Counted from the stretch's first letter, positions 1 to 11,533 are shown. The stretch: 64,000 bases of DNA from Rhizophagus irregularis (GCF_026210795.1 NC_089444.1:2718501-2782500), one strand, 5' to 3'. Numbers and translations: made by a program. The notes: generated from the letters alone by a model not told the origin.

Positions 1-1184
1 TATTGATTAATAACGTAGCGAAGGACTAATGTCCGTCTGTCACGCCGCATGTATGATTTTAGAATTTTAGGGTCAGGTGTAATAATTGGACCCCGAGCTA
101 TACATAAAAAGATCAGGTCTGCTTAGAATGAGCCAAAATCATGTAGATCGTTTGTGGATAATGCTGACCAACATTACATAGTGCCGGCCCTGGAGAAATG
201 CGTGGAGCTAATAGTAAATGTGTGCCGATCTCCCCTGACATGGGGTCCTAGTAATAATATTTGCTAAACCACATTGAAATTCTTCTTTTTGAAATTTGTT
301 TGGTGGGATTTGTGAGAAATAAGTTTAATTTATTAACAAATTTTTCACCTCAAAATAATAATAAAATAATTTTTTAGAATGGTTATTGAAATTTTTATTT
401 ATGACAAATCTTTAAACAAATACAAATATATAATATAAATGATTATTGAATTGATCATATAATATATATATATATATAATAATTTCAAACAGCCTATTTA
501 ATTTTAAATGTCAATAAAATTATTAATTGGAGTTTAAAACCCACAAAAAGATGACTCATGATTATATTGATCGTGTGATGCTTGAATATTACGTGTATAT
601 GATAATGTTTCACTTGATCAAGTGCGTAGTAAATTTAATACTATAAATTTAGTATAGTTGTGTAATGCTTAAATTAAATAAAAATAAATTGATGATAGGG
701 ATCGTAATGAAAAATCATTCTTAAAATATTTTAAAATATCATATGTTAATTCTGGTAATTCCCCCGAAAATATTTTGAACAAGACATAGTGAGAGTAAAA
801 GAAAAATATTTGTAAAACTATTGGTGTCAGCCGGATAAATTTAATTAATTTTCAGAACGATGAGCAATATAACAAGAATGATGTGTAGATCCTTCTTTTT
901 TGGATAATTCCAGGCGGCATTACGTAATTCTAGCCCTTGAAGAGATAATACAGTAGATCTCTTGTTCCCGATCATATTCGTGTCAATTAGTAGTAACTGA
1001 TCCGCATGTGATCGATACAATTTCTATAAGGGCATATATACTGTAGCTATGCCGTTCATCAATTTAAAATAATAATTATTTGTTATATAGAGCGAGATTT
1101 TTTTTAAAAAAGTCTCTTTGTATACTAATATTTAGTCGTTATTGTTGAATTTTATTTGTTCTTTATATACTGAAAATGGGTTTA
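1..1184. other. AT-rich non-coding stretch
   Basis: I see no credible coding frame, RNA gene or transposon end here. The sequence is AT-rich with scattered homopolymers and a short (TA)n run near 460-476. Confidence 0.6.
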
Positions 1185-1421
1185 TCATTCTATCTTCACG
1201 TCTATCTTTAGATCAAATTCTTTTGTCCTAGATGCCTGAATAAGATAAATATCATCTTGAGGGTTATAAGGATGATCAAATGGACTAGGACTTATATCAT
1301 CAGGATCCCTAATATACCAAATACACAAACTACAAGAAATCAAAAAACGAAGATAGTCTTGAAAACTGTCTCGAAAAAAAAATAGGAAGCGTGCGTCAGC
1401 TGTTGGATCATTATGCATCAT
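1185..1421 (-). CDS. Small hypothetical ORF, 78 aa, possibly a gene fragment
   Basis: This open frame has a more protein-like composition than surrounding AT-rich frames: it contains RDPDDISPSPFDHPYNPQ and ends in mixed charged residues. I recognise no domain, signal peptide or clear splice partner. It could be the last exon or a remnant of a larger gene, or chance. Nothing around it suggests a role. Confidence 0.2.
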   Translation of the reverse strand: MMHNDPTADARFLFFFRDSFQDYLRFLISCSLCIWYIRDPDDISPSPFDHPYNPQDDIYLIQASRTKEFDLKIDVKIE

Positions 1422-2440
1422 AAAAAGAACAGGTTTTATAACTTTTTCAGATAATTCTGAAAATTATAATTAAAAAAATCTAAAAATTCAATTTTATTTT
1501 ACATTTTCAAACGTTTTTACAAATATTTTGTTGTCAAATACAAATATACAAATTTATTAACTTTTCGTATTGTTAAATTTTTGTGAGAGTAGGCATTGAT
1601 AAAGATTTTGATAAAAAATAGTTTACTAATAAAAACAATATAAAGCAAAAATCAAATTTAGCTATAATATAGTCTTTTTTATATCAAGGGTACTATATGT
1701 AGTGCTACATTATATGATATATATATATATATATTAATTTGGTTTAGTGGGAGGAAATAGATTGTTCCCAAAATGGTCATTAATTAGGTAATCAGGATTA
1801 AATTCTGGTTGATCTTCTCTATATAGGGGTCTGGTTCATTTCGCCGACAAACGTTTACTGACAATCATTTCATCGATATTAAAAAATAAATATTGAATGA
1901 GATATTTTATTATAAAAACTTTTTTGGATATTTATTTTAGATCTAATAAGTATTGACACTCACTTCACTCACTTCCATCTTAGACAGGTTATTAGAGACG
2001 ACATGTTTTGTGTTAAAATTTATTAAAAAACGTGAAAAAAAGCAAAAAAAAATAGCTAAAAAATTGGTTAGTAAATAGAATAACGTATAGTTATATCTAT
2101 TGTATTTTTTTTATTTTTTTATGTTATTATAAATTTCATTAAAATAGTAAAAAAAAATGCGCGTTACTAACAAATATATATATATATAAAAACTTTTTAG
2201 TTTTTGATCATCACAAAAAACGTTAATACATTTATTACAGTATAAAAAAATAAACTATTGTGAAAAGCGGGCCTCTTAGTATTTATAATTTTAGGCTAGC
2301 TTGTGTAGTTTAGTATTTTTGTTTATTTTTTTAAAAATGTAACGGTTAAATCACACTACTGATCCTGTATGAATTTTTTTTCGTTTCAATAAAGTGTTAT
2401 TGGATTTGCTCAAAAAAAAAACAAAAAAAAAAAAGCTATT
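1422..2440. other. AT-rich non-coding stretch
   Basis: There is no supported gene. Poly-A and poly-T runs and short (TA)n tracts near 1717-1732 and 2176-2188 are the only visible structure. Confidence 0.6.
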
Positions 2441-2550
2441 AGTTATTTCTATATATAGCTATAGCTATTGTTATAGACATTAATTTGCTAAAAAAAAAAA
2501 AAGCTATTAGCTATTAGCTATTGCTATAGCTATAGCTATTGCTATAAACG
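2441..2550. repeat. GCTATT/TAGCTA microsatellite
   Basis: A degenerate run of GCTATT and TAGCTA units is interrupted by poly-A. The same microsatellite occurs at 48365-48675, next to the second copy of the segmental duplication, so it marks the duplication edge. Confidence 0.75.
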
Positions 2551-2790
2551 TACAAAATATTCATTTTTGTGCCACTTTCACTACATATAAACTTGCGGCA
2601 TCAAACAATAAGTTTTATATTTGTATTTGATTTTGTTGATCTTTATTGATCAAAGAAATAAATAAAGTTTCAAATATATTTCTTTTTTTTTGTTAATTAC
2701 GTGTAGATGATCATGTAGATCTTGTGATCAATCAATTAAAAAAGTGTTTAGACGAAAATTTTTTTTAAATTTTTTCTTTTTTTTAAAAAC
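2489..2790. repeat. Segmental duplication, upstream block, copy 1
   Basis: This block matches 48604-48920 almost base for base. It includes the microsatellite edge, the ATTCATTTTTGTGCCACTTT stretch and the GATCATGTAGATCTTGTGAT stretch. It is continuous with the secreted-gene block except for an extra ~530 bp at 2787-3318. Confidence 0.85.
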
Positions 2791-3318
2791 ATCATGAAAT
2801 TTTTTTTTTACATTTTTTTCTATTTGTAAGATTAAATATTTGGATATTAAAAGAAATACACTTATTAATTTATAACTATGTAAGTAATAAAAATAAAAAT
2901 ACTAAAAAAAATAAAATTCTTAGAATTTAATGGTATTTTTTAATATATTAATTAAAATAAATAAATAAAGGAATAAACTAAAATCGGGTTTTAAAAACTA
3001 TTTAGAAAAAAAGAATAACCGAATATTTTGGGTCAACCCGACTGCTAGTCAACCTCCCGGACTATCAATCTAACCAAAAAGAATATAATATTTATAATAG
3101 ATTAGTAATCAGGGCATGATCAGCATTTCACTAATTGATTATTTTTAACTATAATATAGAGAGCTAAAAGAAATAAAACCTATATTATTACGGAATAGAT
3201 CAGGAGCAGACAGACTGTACATTACTCAATTCTCAATTATTATTTAGGATAGATAATAAATAATAGTAATCAACGAACGATTAAATTTCGGTGACAATAG
3301 ATGATCATCAACGTTCAT
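2787..3318. other. Copy-specific ~530 bp between duplication blocks
   Basis: This stretch is absent from the second duplication copy, where AAACATCATGA joins directly to TATGAACTTACC near 48917-48930. Part of it (about 2880-3055) resembles 46975-47150, including the ACTAAAATCG and GGTCAACCCGACTGCT-like sequences, so it probably contains a dispersed repeat. No gene is visible. Confidence 0.55.
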
Positions 3319-3728
3319 GCTATGAACTTACCGATCAAAATTCCTTTAGTCATAATAATATGGAGACGCTATACTAACACGGAATAAATCACCTGGAGAC
3401 GTACCACATTGCACAATTCAAAATCATTTATCTTTATGATAGATACCCTTCCGGTATCTTTTAATAAATTATTTAATATGCATAACTTTCTTTAAAAATT
3501 AATTGAATGAAAGATATTAATAAATTTAATATGAATAACTTTCTTTAAAAATTAATTGAATGAAAGATACTCACTATATTAATAAAGAGTATGAAGTTGT
3601 AAATCGCATCTTGTAAAAATATTTAAATAACGACACTTTCCTTCGTAAAAATATACACTAAAAACATTACATCATTTTACAAGAACAGCCTAAAACACAC
3701 TTTTATTTTTGTATTCTCTTTTCTCTTC

Positions 3729-4445
3729 ATGATGAGAACATTATCTGCTCAATTTTTTAAAATATGCACTTTCTTTCTAGTTGTTATCATAACAACAACT
3801 GCAGGAGTATCTATTCCATCTATTTCCAAGAGAGAAACGGTTGCTAAATGTCCAGACCCCAACTATCCTGTGTTTGTAAGTTCCTATTGCAAAACACTGC
3901 AAACAATGACTGTTGAATGTAAAAATAATAATAATGCAAGGGCTAGTCACGATCAACAATGTAATCAAGGCGAAAACTGTATTGATTTTCTTCTTAGTGA
4001 TGAAGTACCATTTGCAATGTGTATCCCAGTAAGCAAACTTTTGCATTGGACTAATGGCAATTATAATGATAAAGTTTGTTCGGGCACTATTAGATTTGAC
4101 TCAGGTACTAACGGTGAAAGTATATCAATCGGACTTAATACATATGATACAAATGGAAACCCAATACAAGTATTTGATGTGGTTGGAAGAGTTAATAACA
4201 ATCAAATTGGTGAAGTAAAGAATCAACACAATTACAGTCAAATATATAGACAGTATAATGTGCATGATGTTGTAACTTTCTGCTTCATACCAGGCATTTC
4301 AGACCCGAACAATCCAGAATATGCTAACAAAGCAATTGCTTATGCTTATATTGTACGTCTTAGTGCGATCGGCGGAAAAGATGTACAAGTTACAGATATT
4401 GAACCAGTTATTTCACAAAATAATACTTTGTACATTGAAAATTGA
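3729..4445 (+). CDS. Secreted Cys-rich protein, paralog A (candidate effector)
   Basis: The 238-aa product begins MMRT, followed by a hydrophobic core (about residues 12-27) typical of a signal peptide, then a Lys-Arg pair at 34-35 that suits Kex2-type processing. The mature part has eight cysteines (41, 54, 64, 78, 84, 98, 117 and one in TFCF near 192), suggesting four disulfides outside the cell. I recognise no enzyme domain. A paralog at 49300-49992 keeps all eight cysteines and a nearly invariant central block (NTYDTNGNPIQVFDVVGRVN) but differs at about 50 other residues, with only about five silent changes. A TATA-like TATTTAAATA lies roughly 100 nt upstream. The secretion call is strong; an effector role is inferred. 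Confidence 0.85.
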   Translation: MMRTLSAQFFKICTFFLVVIITTTAGVSIPSISKRETVAKCPDPNYPVFVSSYCKTLQTMTVECKNNNNARASHDQQCNQGENCIDFLLSDEVPFAMCIPVSKLLHWTNGNYNDKVCSGTIRFDSGTNGESISIGLNTYDTNGNPIQVFDVVGRVNNNQIGEVKNQHNYSQIYRQYNVHDVVTFCFIPGISDPNNPEYANKAIAYAYIVRLSAIGGKDVQVTDIEPVISQNNTLYIEN

Positions 4446-4620
4446 TGAATATGTGGCGGTCTAGTCTATGTTTTAGGGCCATAACCACTTTTTATTTTCT
4501 ATTTTCCCTTTTCTTTTTTTCAAATTTTTTTTTGTTTTTTTTACGCTTTCAAATCGCTTATATCATTGAGGCAGATTATTTGCCGGCAACGATTTATTCC
4601 ATAAATAAAGTTTTATTATT

Positions 4621-4818
4621 TTATTGAATGAACATAAGAAAACGAGTCATGTGTAATGATGCGGTCCTAAAGAGATCATGCAATGCCTGTGCGACGCTCT
4701 CACTAGATTCGAAAAAAGATAAATAATTTACTTTCGAGTTTATGATTGATCTTTCTCCTCCGTAGCAATGATAATCAGTCCGGAACAATTTTTTGCTTAG
4801 CCACGAATTGTGCGACAA
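4621..4818 (-). other. Antisense ORF conserved between duplication copies
   Basis: An open frame lacking an ATG near its upstream limit encodes about 65 residues including DYHCYGGE and SVAQALHDLFRTASLHMTRF. The equivalent frame is open in the second copy (50143-50394) with a few replacements. It could be a 3' exon or pseudogene fragment of an unknown gene, or simply reflect the recent duplication. I do not assign a function. Confidence 0.3.
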
Positions 4819-5967
4819 AAATTTGTTCTGTCAATTTTTCCTAAACGTGATGCAAATATAATTATTGGATCATTAATATCAATAATTATCAATAATATGA
4901 ATTGTTTTTAATTTAACAATTTTCTCCATTTTTTCATATAAAAATTAAATATATACTAACCATCACGAGCGATCACAAAATATATCCTCATTTCTTTTCT
5001 TTAAAACAATCAAGGGAAAATTTTAGTACCTCTTAACTTCTCTTTTTGAAATACACGCCATTAAAAAATTAACAACAACAAATCAATTTATTAATGAATA
5101 ATAAATAACTTAATACTTAATTAGATTATCGCTCTTTTTAATCTTTTTTCTCATTTTAATCTTTTCTCTTCCTCAGTTAATTTATATATTTTTCATTGTA
5201 AGGTAAATTGTTCTATCCTACTACGGCGATGACAGAAAATTATTCATCGTACCGCTTAGGAAGCCTTTTTTAAATATTCTAAATCTCTGCGCGGTACGTG
5301 AAGACCTATTACTATTTATTTCATCTTTTCGGGAAACTCATATGAAAGTACCCTCATCTATGATGCAATAAGGAATGAGAAAGCAATGAGATATTGAAAA
5401 TGATATCGTAAAAGTTATAATTTCGAAATAATACCTGATCTCAAATTAGATGAATTAATTGCGTGAATTGCTTTTAGTGAGATTTCCATTAATCTCGGGT
5501 TCAAATTCTTTTAAAATATCTTCTATAAAATTAAAGTTAAATATTAATAAAATTTTTCAGATTAGCGGAAATCAAGAAAATTTACTTGTATAATTTGCAT
5601 TGCCCAAATCACATACCTTTATCTTAATTAATTGATGCTTATTGATATTATCATATAATACCTTTGAAATCATTTACATAAAACTCATATTTTATTTTGT
5701 TCTATAAAAGAAAAAAATAGAAAATATATTAAATATATTGTAATAAATTTGAAAAAAAAATAACTTACGTTTAATTCAACTTACTTTCGTTCACGCTACA
5801 GTCCCAATTGTCAGGCGGGCTATATACTTTATTAATATTAAGTTCATATACCATATAAACAAATTATCATAAGCTATATCCATCCAATAGAATGCAATCA
5901 TCAAAATAATAAACTTTTAATATACTTTAACTTTTTAATTTTTTTTAATAATAATAATTATCATTAT

Positions 5968-6657
5968 GGGAAAATGTCATTGGCGACCTGTATCGCCAGT
6001 GCGACCCTAAATCATTTAATCAAATTTGATTGGCTAACTAATATTTACAATTACTCCTTCCTTTTCAACATTATGTGATACGTTTTACTCTTAACTTCAC
6101 AGGTTTTGTTATTATTTGTTCTTTAATTCACTTGTTTATAAGTTTCATTTTTTAACCTTATTATAGGCTTTTTTTCATGTTGAGTGTTTTTTTCTTTTTT
6201 TCTTTTTTATTCTTTAGGTTCTTGTTTTCATTATTCTTTACTAACTATACTTTCTTTACTTTATGCTACTCTTTGACTTCGCAGGCTTTATTTTTCAATG
6301 TCATTGGTTTTGTTCTTTGATTTCATGAATTTCATTATCATTTAATTCTTCAACTTTCTTCATGGGTTTTGTTCTTCATCTCGATTTTGTTTTTTACTCT
6401 GTTGTTATCATTTTTTGTGTATCAAAATTACTAGTTCTGTTAAAAATAAAATATAAATTTTACAATGTTTCTCTATTAGTAAACTTTAATAATCTATACA
6501 GTATATCATTATTTTATTGTGTAAATCAAAAACTTTTTGCGAATTAAAGTGTTGCGAATTTTTTAACGAGAATAAAAAAAGTTGACCAATCAAAATATAG
6601 TATAAAATCACGTGATTAGGGTCGCCATGGCGATAGGGTCGCCATAAACTAACGCCC
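5968..6657. mobile_element. PIF/Harbinger-like MITE (690 bp)
   Basis: The imperfect terminal inverted repeats start GGG and share TGGCGACC, TATCGCCA and GCGACCCTAA with the opposite end. Both sides are flanked by TAT, a 3-bp duplication. There is no transposase. GGG termini with 3-bp duplications suit PIF/Harbinger non-autonomous elements; the class is inferred. Confidence 0.6.
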
Positions 6658-6729
6658 TATTATTATTATTAGTAGCATTATATTAATTTTTTAATTATGC
6701 AAAATAATTATCAATTTTACCAATGGCTG

Positions 6730-7450
6730 GTATCTTCTAATATTTGTATTTGAGTAATACATATTTTTAATGAAGAAAAAGCAATATATGATAAAACTTA
6801 TATTAATAAAATTTTTAATAATTTTTATATTTTTTTTTGTTTTTTTTATCAAATTTTCAATTATACAAAATAAATATTTGTATTTAAGTGATGTATTAAA
6901 TATGTTTTTAATGAAAAGAAAACAATATATAATGAATTTATTTAATATTCTTTTTAATAAATTTTTTTATAATTTTTATATTTTTATTTTTTAATTTTTC
7001 TTAAAAAACTTTTTAACTTTTAACTTTTCTTAATAAACTTTTTAATTTTTTTGTTTTCTTTTGTCAAATTATTTTCAATTATACAAAATAATTATCAATT
7101 TTACTAATAGTTAGCATTTTCCAATATCTGTATTTAAGTGATATATTAATATTTTTAATGAAGAGAAAGCAATATATGATAAAACTTATATAATATTCTT
7201 TTTAATAAATTTTTAATAATTTTTATATTTTTTTTAATAAACTTTTTTTATAAACTTTTTAATTTTTCTTAATAAACATTTTAATTTTTTTTAATAAGCT
7301 TTTTAATTTTTTTATTATACAAAATAATTATTACTGATTTTATTAATAACTCAATATTTGTATTTAAGTGATATATTAAACATATTTTTAATGAAAAGAA
7401 AACAATTTAATATTCTTTTTAATAAAATTTTTTATAATTTTTATAGGAAT
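6730..7450. repeat. Degenerate AT-rich dispersed repeat
   Basis: About three diverged units contain ATTATACAAAATAATTATCA, then TTTGTATTTAAGTGATATAT, then a poly-T stretch. Related units occur at 25690-26190 and 27480-27790. The small open frames inside are low-complexity Phe/Ile/Leu strings and are not genes. Confidence 0.6.
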
Positions 7451-9506
7451 ATGTTTTTTTTTCACCTGCAATATGTCGCATCTTCCTTTTTTTTGGTAAT
7501 TTTTATATATTAACTAGGGAAGAATCAGGAGTCAAGTTGGCACACTCTTCGATTAATTAAAAATTTTCAATGAATGGGTTATTTATAGTTGTGGAGTTTT
7601 GTTTGTAAAAAGGTGTTTATTTTATGTATTTTTAATTAAATAAAAGTTAAAATTATTTTTTTATTTATTGAGTTAAAGTGAAATTACATTTATTATCGAA
7701 TCTTAATTTATATGCATGTATATATTTTTTTTTTAAAAAAAAAAATTATTATTTATTGTTAATATTTATTTTGATAATATTTGAAGATTAGTTAATTGAT
7801 TAAATAAGAATAAAAAGATCATTTTTACAGAATTTCAGCATCATATAATAATTTTTTTTCTTTTTTGATTAGTAAATGATTATTAGATAATTGGGTAAAA
7901 GTTTACTAAGATGCATATTATTTTTAATTAATCAATATAGACGTTTTTTCTATTTAATAATTGAATATAATTTATAAAAAATTCAAATTATAATTATGAT
8001 ATTATATTTTTATTATTTTATTTTATTATTAAAAAGATCATCTTTAACGTCATAATTATGCCGTTCTCAAAAAAATAATTATGTCGATCACGTAACACAA
8101 AAAAAATTCTCATATACGAAAAAAAATTTCATTTCTTATCACTTAAGTTCTAAATTTTTTTATAGTACTACTATTTTTTTTTTAAATATTTCAATAAATA
8201 TACATGTATACTATGTGTTAGCAAAGTTTAGTCAAAAATAAACCAGTATTTTCACTCTTTAACTTCAAGATCTCACTTAGATCATAATGAATAAAAAAGA
8301 TACTATGCTAGAATTACACCATAACTACACTAATCAAAATATTCTCAGGCCTTCTGGAAAGCGGTAAAATGGTATTTTAAGGTACTACTTTACATATTTA
8401 TATGAAACTACTCAATTTATATAAATTTTTTTTATTAAGTTTGTTAACTCATTAATAATTAAATTTTTATATTTATAGTGTTAGAAATAGAAAGAAAAGG
8501 AGAAAGTGAGTTTAATAAGTTGTTATAAATGTTTGTTTATTTATTTTTATGTCGTATTATGGGATTTTGTTTTATAAAATTTGTCTAATTAATAATCTTT
8601 TTTATCTTAGACGCTATTTAAGCAAAATTTAGTATAAGAAACTATACTTGGGGTAAACAAATCTAATTGAAATTTAACTTAAAACAATATATTTTGATTT
8701 TTTATCAACTTAGATTACTTACCATGTACAAAACTTATTCTAAAATTTTTATAAAAACAAATAAAAACGAACGTAAATTAAATATTTTTGTGATCACATG
8801 ATTGATGATCAATTGTGGTCCAACTTTTTAAAAATGGTAATATGCGTAAAAAAACTTTAGATTTTGTGATCTCGTATTGCATGATACACATTACACATTT
8901 TTTTGTGTGTTTTTTGATATATTCTTTTGTGTGTGTTTTTTAGTGTGTTTTTTATCAACTATTTTGTAAACGGCAATAAATAAAATGTAAAAAAAAAAAT
9001 TTACAAAGTTTTAAAGTCATAATATGTGATTATTTTTTTAAAAAATATCAGCAAATTACTTTATTAATTAAATGTAATAAGAAAAATTCTGGAAATATAT
9101 GTAAAAAAAAATAAGTAATATTGTGTATACAAACCTAAAAAAATATCATGCATAAATTTATATTATATAATTATATCTTTATTATTTCCCAATTCACTTT
9201 TATTACTATTACTATTAATATTTTTATTATTTTTTTTTATTTAAAATAAATGAAAATTAATTTATTTAATTAATAATTAAAAAAAAAATGAAAATATATT
9301 TTATGGTAAAAAATTTTTAAATCAAGAGAGAGGTCTCTTATTTATTGGTTTTTTTAAAAAGATATTTGTATAAGCATTATTTATTAAAAATGAAATCACT
9401 ATTTTTTATAATAAATAATTTATCATTATTTATCATACAACAAAAAAGTTCTTATTATATTGTTTTTTTTTTATTTTTAGTAATAAAAAATGAAAGTGAA
9501 TGGTAA
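7451..9506. other. AT-rich non-coding stretch
   Basis: I see no gene, splice structure or transposon end. The sequence is dominated by A/T homopolymers with a TGTGTGTTTTTTG-like patch near 8900-8950. Confidence 0.55.
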
Positions 9507-9812
9507 GGCCACACAAATTCAATTTTTCGGTTCACGTAACATTGAAATTTAAAATCGACCCAGGGACCCGGGGTTTATTGTTTATTAGTAAAAAAGTTTA
9601 TATATAAAATCGTGACATTTGATTGGTTGACTTTTAAAAGGGAGGAATTTATTTTTGCTCTAGAAGTTCTCAGCCGCGTGATAAACTTACCCGCCAATAA
9701 AATTACGTTCTGATCACATGATAAATTTTTTACATATAAACTTTTTTTTATTGAAATTTGAAAAAGTGACCCGGCCGGGTGAAGTGAACCGAAAATTCAA
9801 ATTTGTGTGGCC
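9507..9812. mobile_element. PIF/Harbinger-like MITE (306 bp)
   Basis: The inverted ends read GGCCACACAAATT and include a shared TTTTCGGTTCAC a little further in. TAA flanks both sides (9504-9506 and 9813-9815), the 3-bp TWA duplication of PIF/Harbinger elements. There is no coding capacity. Confidence 0.75.
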
Positions 9813-10369
9813 TAATTATTATGAAACTTGTCAAAAATTTTCATATTTATCATATTATAAATGTTTATTATATAATTATCATATAATTACGTAATTATTG
9901 ATGTCTATCATTATTTTATTACGTATTATGTTGATCATTTTTAATCATCAAATTGATTTTTTTTTATCGTCACTCTTTTTTTTTTCATATATATATTAAC
10001 CCACCATCCGTAAAGAAGCTGACTGCGGATTCAACACTTGAAGCTTGAAGCTTGAAGCTGGAACTTAAGCTTAAACTTAAGCTTAAGCTTCAAGCTTAAG
10101 TATATGAATAAAAAATCTCGGAAATGTCTAAACCATATTTGGCCTCAAACTAACCATATTTTGAATTTCATGGTTAGTACGATCATCAAATTAATTAAGA
10201 AAAAAACTACAATTAAAGTTAGACATATTACACAAGATTTTCAGCATTCTTTTCTTCAGACTAATTATGTTGATCATTTTGATCACATGACTTTATTAAG
10301 ATTTCCCATTTTTTTAAAAAATCCTGATGTGAAACCTTATGCACTTATTATGTACTATAAGAAACCTTA
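9813..10369. other. AT-rich flank with AAGCTT-rich palindromic patch
   Basis: Positions 10022-10100 are a run of CTTGAAG, AAGCTT and CTTAAG units forming overlapping palindromes. A 91-aa open frame at 10104-10379 runs into the end of the adjacent MITE and has no recognisable domain, so I treat it as a fragment or chance. Confidence 0.45.
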
Positions 10370-10516
10370 TACACAGTGAAATTCGATAAACCGGATATTC
10401 AATAAACTGGATTTGGGCCTAAACCGGACTTTTTTGCTGGAATCAAATCACGTATATTAAAATAGGCTTGATATACCGGAGTTTACTAGTAAAAGCTCAA
10501 TATTCGCTATAACAGA

Positions 10517-10521
10517 TCAAT
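10517..10521. other. Target site duplication, left (TCAAT)
   Basis: TCAAT directly abuts the outer edge of the left terminal repeat and recurs at 25194-25198. Confidence 0.75.
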
Positions 10522-11160
10522 ATCGTCAGGCTGGTAGTGTGTCTCGCTATGCTCACCCCACTTTGGCCTCATGGCCTTGCAGTACCTACATCCCCCCTCC
10601 GTGGGGCAGGAAATCCCTATATATCTGAAACAATATGAAACAAGATCTGAAACATAATAATATAAGCAAAAAAGGATAAAATAAAAGAAAAGAGAGGAAA
10701 ATAAGAGAGAATCAGAGAGGGCGTTTCGATGTTTCAGATGTTTCGGCAATTTTGGTAAAAGTCAGGCGAGGACAACCCCCCAGAAAAAGTTTTGATTTTA
10801 CCCCCCAGATCCGAAACTTCTGAAACATCTGAAACAGATTCAGGATTCCGTTCATTTTCTTATTAGAGGCAGTGAGATAGCAAACCGAGTGAACAGGTAG
10901 GTTAATAGCCCCTAGAAGGTCTGTAGAACCACAGGAGGGTAACCGGGTAGGAGCGCGAATCTTTGGAAAAAATATATTTGGCAATTGAAGATTAGGTAAC
11001 TATAAATTAGTACTCGATTTGATAGAACGAAAAAATGACCACTCAAATTCAAGTTATCCCCAAGTTCGGTGAACAGAAAAAGGCTTTTAGTATTGATGAG
11101 CTTAAACGGCTCATTAACGCTGCAAAGAGTATGAGTGATCTTGATCAAGCCAAGAGGTAT
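10522..11160. repeat. Polinton left terminal inverted repeat
   Basis: These 639 bp match the reverse complement of 24556-25193. By hand I count 23 substitutions, all transitions, and one single-base indel. The repeat carries the helicase promoter and its first 42 codons, so both element ends contain the same start of a gene. Confidence 0.95.
10983..11006 (+). promoter_or_regulatory. AATTGAAGAT box plus TATAAA, left terminal repeat
   Basis: AATTGAAGAT (10983-10992), an 8-nt gap and TATAAA (11001-11006) lie 52 and 34 nt upstream of the ATG at 11035. The same arrangement precedes several other genes of the element. Confidence 0.6.
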
Positions 11161-11208
11161 CTCTCGATGACTCGGATGATAAGGAATACTTTTAGAAGGC
11201 GGTACTAA
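11035..11208 (+). pseudogene. Truncated helicase N-terminus duplicated in left repeat (57 aa)
   Basis: The first 42 residues match the start of the D5-like helicase encoded from the right repeat (FGEQKKAFSIDELKRLINAA), with two replacements. At the inner edge of the repeat the frame continues for 15 unrelated codons and stops. It keeps the promoter, so it could make a short peptide, but it lacks every helicase motif. Its last four bases overlap the end of the convergent zinc-ribbon-like gene. It is most simply a by-product of repeat expansion. Confidence 0.85.
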
Positions 11209-11525
11209 TCTGTCTTCCTCTTTTTTGCTTCTTTAAGACATTTATCAATACACTGCTTACACGTGTCATCAGAATCTAAGATTTTCTGTCCGAGTTTTTT
11301 GCATTGCCGATTGTAAGCCGTCTGCTGTCTCTTAGCAGCAGTTTCTTTCCTTTTCTCCTTAGTCTTCTTCTTGATCACCCAGTCTATCCCAGTAAAAGTA
11401 TTCTTATGCATACTACAAATTGTGCAGTCACCATGCAGTCGGTAACGCTCATTTATTGTCATATCTTGTATTTCACTAGCAGTCTTGGTTTCTTTCTTAC
11501 ACTTTAGGTAGTAAAATCGTGTCAT
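11205..11525 (-). CDS. Small zinc-ribbon-like basic protein (106 aa)
   Basis: The N-terminal 45 residues run FYYLKCKKETKT ... GDCTICSMHK. This resembles the DUF5679-type zinc ribbon found in large DNA viruses, where two CxxC pairs bind zinc. The second pair (C34, C37) is intact, but the first has Tyr where the first Cys is expected, leaving a single Cys at residue 9. The rest is Lys/Arg-rich with a C-terminal pair of cysteines (CKQCIDKC). I start at the ATG at 11525 because further upstream the frame overlaps integrase coding sequence. A nucleic-acid-binding role is likely but not shown; the assignment is by pattern only. Confidence 0.55.
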   Translation of the reverse strand: MTRFYYLKCKKETKTASEIQDMTINERYRLHGDCTICSMHKNTFTGIDWVIKKKTKEKRKETAAKRQQTAYNRQCKKLGQKILDSDDTCKQCIDKCLKEAKKRKTD

Positions 11526-11533
11526 CTTAGGAT

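Larger units (their letters stand above)
3319..5813. repeat. Segmental duplication, main block, copy 1
   Basis: About 2.5 kb here aligns with 48923-51403 in the same orientation. It contains the secreted-protein gene, its promoter and about 1.3 kb downstream. Flanking non-coding DNA is nearly identical apart from small indels. Similarity ends near the shared TCCCAATTGTCAGGC. Confidence 0.9.

Noticed and set aside
5480-5510. tRNA-like B box (GGGTTCAAATTC)
   Set aside because: No A box, acceptor stem or cloverleaf can be drawn around it.
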